Part shown: piece after piece, positions 57,804 through 64,000 of the stretch
Layout of the letters: each line of letters starts with the position of its first letter
How positions within the stretch are numbered: position 1 is the first letter of the stretch
DNA from: Welwitschia mirabilis
Taxonomy: Eukaryota; Gnetophyta; Gnetopsida; Welwitschiales
Direction of reading: 5' to 3'
Assembly (NCBI GenBank): GCA_051453625.1
Contig: JBOZIK010000001.1
Span: forward strand, 142,765,453 to 142,829,452
DNA length: 64,000 nt
Notes under the pieces: generated by a model
The model's input: only the letters and a program-made list of their open reading frames with translations
Databases searched by the model: none
What the model was told of the DNA's origin: nothing
Position numbers and translations under genes: made by a program

Positions 57804-58565
57804 ATTACTTTATCCTCATGATATTTCAAAATATAAATGAGATGTAATTTGCATAGAGTTTGTTATAGAACTTCAATAAAATTAAAGAGGTAACAACTCT
57901 ATTATTGTAATAATTGATGGAACAACTAAGTTAACATATTTATTTTATTAAAATCTATTTATGATGTGAAGGAGATAGCTAAATTATATTTTCAAAATGT
58001 TGTTCGGCTATGTGGTCTAACATTAGTAATTATCTCTAATAGAAATACAAAATTTACTTCTAAGTTTTGGTAAGAATTACATATGGGTTTAAGAATCAAG
58101 CTAAATGTGAACACTACATTTCATCTTCAAATAGNNNNNNNNNNNNNNNNNNNNNNNNNNNNNNNNNNNNNNNNNNNNNNNNNNNNNNNNNNNNNNNNNN
58201 NNNNNNNNNNNNNNNNNNNNNNNNNNNNNNNNNNATTACTTTATCCTCATGATATTTTAAAATATAAATGAGATGTAATTTGCATAGAGTTTGTTATAGA
58301 ACTTCAATAAAATTAAAGAGGTAATAACTCTATTATTGTAATAATTGATGGAGCAACTAAGTTAACATATTTAATTTTATTAAAATCTATTTATGATGTG
58401 AAAGAGATAGCTAAATTATATTTTCAAAATGTTGTTCGGCTATGTGGTCTAATATTAGTAATTATCTCTAATAGAGATTCAAAATTTACTTCTAAGTTTT
58501 GGTAAGAATTACATATGGGTTTAAGAATCAAGCCAAATGTGAACACTACATTTCATCTTCAAACA
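57804..58565. repeat. 331-bp integrase segment assembled twice around a gap
   Basis: 57,804-58,134 and 58,235-58,565 differ at about nine substitutions (mostly C/T or A/G) and one 1-bp indel. This is allele-level similarity, far higher than between any two true repeats here. It is most simply two haplotypes placed in tandem. Confidence 0.9.
58135..58234. other. Assembly gap, 100 N (placeholder)
   Basis: Lies exactly between the two 331-bp copies, so it probably marks a false join. Confidence 0.9.
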
Positions 58566-58689
58566 GAAGAGGAGGTACAAAGATTTAATAAAATTGTAGA
58601 AGATATTCTTAAAGCATGTATTCTAGATAATCCAAGAGTTGAGAAGACTACCTATCATCACTAGAATTTATATATAATAATAGTTATAA

Positions 58690-59491
58690 NNNNNNNNNNN
58701 NNNNNNNNNNNNNNNNNNNNNNNNNNNNNNNNNNNNNNNNNNNNNNNNNNNNNNNNNNNNNNNNNNNNNNNNNNNNNNNNNNNNNNNNNNNNNNNNNNNN
58801 NNNNNNNNNNNNNNNNNNNNNNNNNNNNNNNNNNNNNNNNNNNNNNNNNNNNNNNNNNNNNNNNNNNNNNNNNNNNNNNNNNNNNNNNNNNNNNNNNNNN
58901 NNNNNNNNNNNNNNNNNNNNNNNNNNNNNNNNNNNNNNNNNNNNNNNNNNNNNNNNNNNNNNNNNNNNNNNNNNNNNNNNNNNNNNNNNNNNNNNNNNNN
59001 NNNNNNNNNNNNNNNNNNNNNNNNNNNNNNNNNNNNNNNNNNNNNNNNNNNNNNNNNNNNNNNNNNNNNNNNNNNNNNNNNNNNNNNNNNNNNNNNNNNN
59101 NNNNNNNNNNNNNNNNNNNNNNNNNNNNNNNNNNNNNNNNNNNNNNNNNNNNNNNNNNNNNNNNNNNNNNNNNNNNNNNNNNNNNNNNNNNNNNNNNNNN
59201 NNNNNNNNNNNNNNNNNNNNNNNNNNNNNNNNNNNNNNNNNNNNNNNNNNNNNNNNNNNNNNNNNNNNNNNNNNNNNNNNNNNNNNNNNNNNNNNNNNNN
59301 NNNNNNNNNNNNNNNNNNNNNNNNNNNNNNNNNNNNNNNNNNNNNNNNNNNNNNNNNNNNNNNNNNNNNNNNNNNNNNNNNNNNNNNNNNNNNNNNNNNN
59401 NNNNNNNNNNNNNNNNNNNNNNNNNNNNNNNNNNNNNNNNNNNNNNNNNNNNNNNNNNNNNNNNNNNNNNNNNNNNNNNNNNNNNNNNNNN
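58690..59491. other. Assembly gap, 802 N
   Basis: Falls between the G3 integrase and the 3' LTR core. It would hold the integrase C-terminus, any chromodomain, the polypurine tract and the start of the 3' LTR. Confidence 0.95.
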
Positions 59492-60183
59492 AAATTAGAT
59501 GTTATTTCAAATTAACCTTAGTTTGTAATTTATGTAATGTATCATAAAAATGATAAAAATTATCTTAAAGGTCTTTTATGATAAAATCTATCTAAACATT
59601 TAAAATTAGATAATTCTATTATGTAAGGAATTAAAATCACATGATAGAACTAATAAATTAAAAGTTTTAAGAGAACATAATAAATTTTATATCTTATTTA
59701 CTCATTTAAATTCTTGGTAAATGTGATAGTTGTACTATATTATAAATAAACATTTTTTTTCTTATACTATTTAAATGATAGATTTTATGTATTTTAAAAT
59801 AATGAGTATATTTACTCTGCTAGGACTTTTATATTCTTGAGATGTGTAAAGGCACTTGATTCATAGTATACTGATTTTATTATTCATTAGAATTAAAGAG
59901 TTTGTCTCACTATGCCATATCATAAATTTTAGATTTATGCATTTAGTTTTTGATGCATATCTTAAATAAAGTAAGCTTACTTATGAGCCTATAAAGGATT
60001 AGAAAAGAGATATCATGATAAATTGATGCATTTAATTAATCTTGTTAATTAAATCAAGAAGATCACTTACCATAATTAGGTGTATGTGATATAAATATGA
60101 TCTCGTTTCATACTGTATCACTTATTACTAATCCCACTTATAATTCTAATTCATGTGATCTTGTGATTTTGAGATATGTGCCT

Positions 60184-60340
60184 NNNNNNNNNNNNNNNNN
60201 NNNNNNNNNNNNNNNNNNNNNNNNNNNNNNNNNNNNNNNNNNNNNNNNNNNNNNNNNNNNNNNNNNNNNNNNNNNNNNNNNNNNNNNNNNNNNNNNNNNN
60301 NNNNNNNNNNNNNNNNNNNNNNNNNNNNNNNNNNNNNNNN
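60184..60340. other. Assembly gap, 157 N
   Basis: The 5' copy has about 170 bp between the matching words (40,470-40,641), so the gap size is about right. Confidence 0.8.
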
Positions 60341-60956
60341 GATCTTATATCTTTATTAATATTCAATCATGAAGGACTTACTAATCTTCCTAAGTAACCT
60401 ATTTATTCTTATTGTACATATAATCTCTTTTTAAGATTCTAGTTACATGATGTAATATTTCATTATAAAGATATTTATTATTTCTATGTAATTATGTTAT
60501 AAAATATTATTCTCTCCCATTGGCTCTCACCAAGATGCTAGGGATATATGAAGGGTCTCTTATGCCTAGTGATAGAGGTTACTAATGGATGATAATGGCT
60601 AAGTGATTAAGAAATTTACTATTAAAAAAAAGTAAATTTAGGTACTCATGTTTATTTCAATAATATATTTTCATCTATTGAGCATTATATCCATTTTATC
60701 ATGGATAAAGTCTGATCATCAAAAATCTCTTTAGGCTAGTACTCTTTCAAAGAAATCTTAAGGCTTATAGTAAATGGTTTTTTTAATTAATTTAATCTTT
60801 ATTCTTACAATTATTGGAAGTAGTATATAAATTAAGATATTTTATAAGTAATTAGTTAGTATATCTACTATTGTATTAATCTAAGTTATTACTTAACTAG
60901 TTGTAGAAACTTTATCATATTTTTATTACGGTGAAAATTAAATTTCTATAATAGAG

Positions 60957-61056
60957 NNNNNNNNNNNNNNNNNNNNNNNNNNNNNNNNNNNNNNNNNNNN
61001 NNNNNNNNNNNNNNNNNNNNNNNNNNNNNNNNNNNNNNNNNNNNNNNNNNNNNNNN
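60957..61056. other. Assembly gap, 100 N, probably spurious
   Basis: The edges overlap by agag, and the 5' copy (41,240-41,280) runs through this point with nothing extra. Confidence 0.75.
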
Positions 61057-62045
61057 AGAGGCATTGGATATAAACACTATAGCTTATTAATTAATAGCTA
61101 TAAATTAATGAAAATATTGTTATAAGTTTAAAATTATTTTATAAACTTGAAAATATAAAACTATTGATTTTTTTGATGGGTAATTATTTTTTAAAAACTT
61201 TATTTATTCAGACATATTAGAAAATAAATGTAAAAAAGAGTAAGCATGTAATTTATGTTTTTATAACTATCTATTAAGATATCTACAAACTTAAGCATAT
61301 TACATTTTAGGAAATTGAATAAGCTTTCTAAAAGTATTTTAAAAGTTATAGTCATTTTAGAATAGGACAATAGGACTATAATTTTAGAAAATTTAATAGT
61401 ATTTAATCTTAATTTGTAATCTTAGAAATAATACTTTTATAATTTTAAGATAGTTTAATTTAGATTTTGAGGATCCCATTATGTGTATAGTTTTTAGAAA
61501 ATTACTATACTTTTTTTTGGTTTATAATTAATTAATTATTGATTTTTGACCATGATATCTCTTTAGAGCTCAAAAATATTATAATTAATGTTTTAAGTTA
61601 TAGAAAAATTATTACGCAAAGTATTATAGGAAATTTGAGTATATAATATATGTTTCTATCCGTAACTTTAAGTTAAATTACCTATAAATTATATTTTATT
61701 TATAGAAATACTTACTTTACCTTTTTTCTTGTCTTACTTTGAATGTGTATGCTTGTAAGGATTGTTTACCTTCATAGTTTAAGTAACATAAATAGTCTCT
61801 AGCTTATTATTTTTATTTATTGACTTATAATATAGATGCATGAATCTTAGATAAATATTTAGATCTTAACAATTATGCTTAATCTATACTTTCTTTTCTT
61901 TGCCTTCTTTGCACCAATCCGTGGACATTGTCATATGAGCATGGAAGAATGTTTCTAGAATTGACATACCTTTAGGTATGTTTTAGTTTCTTTAAGTTCA
62001 TAATTAAGATATCATATGATACATTTTAAAGATTTTTATTGAAAT

Positions 62046-64000
62046 TATAATTAACTCAAATTATCCCTCATAGGCTAAATTAAAATTATAATTAAATCAA
62101 ATATAATCAACTTAATTCCAAAATGACATGTAAAAAATATAAGAGAGAAGGCAGCATAAACAAAATAATCTTTTATTAATTATAATATTCTTATATTTTC
62201 TTGAAAGTAGTCATCCCTTAATGATGAAAATATAATTTTTATACTTAGGTATGATTCTCTTGTAAGATAGATGAATCCCTTTCTAATTAATCTTTAAACT
62301 ATCACAATAATAATTATTACATTAAATATGAGAAATGGAATATCTAAAGGGAGTGTTCATAATTTGGATTAGTGGTTTTTATTACTAAGAAATAATAACT
62401 AAATGTGAAACTATATTAATAACTTTATAATGGATAGGACAATTTTTACATCTATTAAAATGATTATCCATCTGGGTTTCATTGAGATGATCATAGGAGA
62501 TAATGNNNNNNNNNNNNNNNNNNNNNNNNNNNNNNNNNNNNNNNNNNNNNNNNNNNNNNNNNNNNNNNNNNNNNNNNNNNNNNNNNNNNNNNNNNNNNNN
62601 NNNNNNNNNNNNNNNNNNNNNNNNNNNNNNNNNNNNNNNNNNNNNNNNNNNNNNNNNNNNNNNNNNNNNNNNNNNNNNNNNNNNNNNNNNNNNNNNNNNN
62701 NNNNNNNNNNNNNNNNNNNNNNNNNNNNNNNNNNNNNNNNNNNNNNNNNNNNNNNNNNNNNNNNNNNNNNNNNNNNNNNNNNNNNNNNNNNNNNNNNNNN
62801 NNNNNNNNNNNNNNNNNNNNNNNNNNNNNNNNNNNNNNNNNNNNNNNNNNNNNNNNNNNNNNNNNNNNNNNNNNNNNNNNNNNNNNNNNNNNNNNNNNNN
62901 NNNNNNNNNNNNNNNNNNNNNNNNNNNNNNNNNNNNNNNNNNNNNNNNNNNNNNNNNNNNNNNNNNNNNNNNNNNNNNNNNNNNNNNNNNNNNNNNNNNN
63001 NNNNNNNNNNNNNNNNNNNNNNNNNNNNNNNNNNNNNNNNNAAACCTTTCTAGTCATTTAAATAAGTTATTAATTATTAGAAAAATTTAATAATTAAATA
63101 ATCATAGTTTTAAATTGTGTAAAAATAATAATATGTGTATTTTCATGATTAATTATTTTAAACTTTATTAAAAGATAAACGTATAGTTATTTTCTTGATT
63201 GATTAACATAGTGAGTTAACTATGAATTTCATTATTGCTTATGCATGAGTTACATTTGTTACAGTGAAAAGTAAATGATTCAATTATCTTAGAGCTATTA
63301 TTTTGTTAGATATATTAAAGCTTCAGTTTATTTTGAAGTTTAATATTGATTATGCATGACTTTTTGTTTGATGTAGTTAATAACCAGATTTCTTGATGCA
63401 TGTTATATTTTAAATTTCAACTTGACATTAATTCTCTTAACTTTATCTAATTCATGTAATGATGTTCATATGTGATCTTAAGTATTTGATCATGTTACTT
63501 ATTTACCTCATATATTTAAAGTGATATATTAAATAATGTGAACTTATTGTTCATACCCAGTGGTCAAACATGGAAAGGAAAGATTAATGGAATCTAAACT
63601 ACTTATTGAAACCTAAACATTATTGTCAGTCCTATTGCTAGTCGTATGTTATAAATATTATAGTCCTCCCCAATGATTAGAGTTATTGTAGTTTACCTTA
63701 TGACTTGATCTTGTGAAGCTTGAATAGCTCTAGGAGAACATTTGATTTTGTTAAGAATAGGTGTGGTTCATAATCCTCTTATAAATTCTTGCATAACATA
63801 TTATTATATTTTACTTCTTATATTTTGTAATTTGAATGATGTAAGATGCTTGTATGTTGTGTGTATATCAATGTGTAATGAATCCTATATTCTTTCAGTA
63901 ATTCTTGTGTCACATTACTAAGAGTTCTATGGAGTGTCAATCTTATAAAATTTTTTGTGAAGCTCAAGTGTGATAGGATCGAGAACCCTGAGGGAGGGAG
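62046..64000. other. No gene recognised; LTR-like features at the end
   Basis: AT-rich, with a gap at 62,506-63,041. The last 250 bp hold a T-rich tract, tattctttcag (63,889-63,899, a possible 3' splice site) and gatcgagaaccctgagggag near the window edge. This may be the LTR or leader of another element beyond the window. Open stretches near 62,430-63,090 consist of N. Confidence 0.35.
62506..63041. other. Assembly gap, 536 N
   Basis: Run of N. The flanks show no overlap. Confidence 0.95.

Larger units (their letters stand above)
57388..58689 (+). pseudogene. G3 integrase, after the nested insertion
   Basis: KMYQNMI, stop, KFSWPGMKKNIVNFFKYL matches 'KMYxDLxxxFWWPGMKxxIxxFVxxC' with the Cys lost. 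YRNPIGLLYPHDISKYK, then DVICIEFVIEL and NNSIIVIIDGTTKLTYL match 'PxGLLQPLxIPxWKWExIxMDFVxxLPxxxxGxDxIWVIVDRLTKxAHFL'. IISNRN(T/S)KF (Asp to Asn) and FNKIVEDILKACILDN match the second Asp motif and 'xIQxLEDMLRACVxD'. A 331-bp part appears twice around the gap at 58,135. Confidence 0.9.
38835..62045 (+). mobile_element. G3: chromovirus Ty3/gypsy element split by nested G4
   Basis: The 5' LTR region ends at about 43,256 with an iMet-type primer site at 43,260. Gag, RT and RNase H follow up to 47,201. Integrase resumes at 57,383 after the nested insertion. A segment homologous to the 5' LTR core appears at 59,492-62,045 in the same orientation. Removing G4 and one accat joins an RNase H end to the zinc-finger/integrase start, as expected for a single pol. 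Motifs point to the Tekay/Del type (inference). Confidence 0.85.
59492..62045 (+). repeat. 3' LTR core of G3 (homologous to 39.87-42.24 kb)
   Basis: Same orientation and order as the 5' core. Shared words include agatgttatttgaaattaac versus agatgttatttcaaattaac, caaggacttaccaatctt versus gaaggacttactaatctt, ttacttaactagttgtagaa, tgtgtatgcttgtaag, gaatgtttctagaat and ttttagtttctttaagt. Similarity stops near 62,045, so the arm that ends the 5' LTR is missing here. Gaps lie at 60,184-60,340 and 60,957-61,056. Confidence 0.85.

Noticed and set aside
1-64000. tRNA, rRNA or host protein-coding genes
   Set aside because: No cloverleaf with A/B boxes, no rRNA-like GC-rich block, and no exon chain with non-transposon protein similarity was seen on either strand.

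Overview
The window looks like a deeply decayed stretch of nuclear DNA from a plant, most likely an angiosperm with a repeat-rich genome. Every family I can name (Ty1/copia, chromovirus-type and Athila-like Ty3/gypsy, L1-type LINE) is typical of plants. The DNA is very AT-rich and almost free of CG dinucleotides. Coding remnants are full of TAA/TAG/TGA where CAA/CAG/CGA or TGG is expected, as left by long-term deamination of methylated cytosine. I see no host protein gene, tRNA, rRNA, CRISPR array or operon. The species cannot be named from this.

Layout. 0.3-2.1 kb: a minus-strand copia gag remnant, a 41-bp tandem repeat and a cluster of decayed GACGTC-like motifs. 2.2-8.3 kb: a plus-strand copia element (protease tail, GAG-preintegrase, integrase, RT, RNase H, possible 3' LTR) split by a G-poor insert at about 3.4-5.8 kb. 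8.3-9.0 kb: a second plus-strand copia RT/RNase H fragment. 9.8-11.25 kb: a minus-strand copia RT/RNase H. 11.5-15.4 kb: a plus-strand LINE with DUF4283/zinc knuckle, endonuclease, RT C-terminus and zf-RVT remnants. 15.4-21.7 kb: no recognisable gene, only tandem repeats and a microsatellite.

21.7-32.3 kb: an Athila-like gypsy element, here G1: 5' LTR, a tRNA-Asp primer site, gag, protease, RT, RNase H, integrase, and an array of about 18 units of a 71-bp repeat between integrase and the missing 3' LTR. 32.8-38.2 kb: a chromovirus-like gypsy relic (G2). 38.8-62.0 kb: a second chromovirus (G3) with an initiator-Met primer site at 43,260. Its pol is cut in two by a complete 10-kb minus-strand insertion (G4, 47,202-57,382) flanked by the 5-bp duplication accat. 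G4 belongs to the G1 family but keeps only gag and protease, so it looks like a non-autonomous derivative that G1-type elements could have mobilised. The G3 LTR region at 38.8-43.3 kb has an unusual inverted-repeat organisation.

Several N gaps appear spurious. The flanks overlap at 6,155, 22,414, 48,376 and 60,957, and at 58,135 the same 331 bp is assembled on both sides at about 97% identity. I found no convincing new biological system. The most interesting items are the 3'-UTR satellite of G1, the nested non-autonomous G4 with its duplicated 3' end, the inverted-repeat LTR region of G3, and the recurrent Asp-to-Asn loss at catalytic sites.
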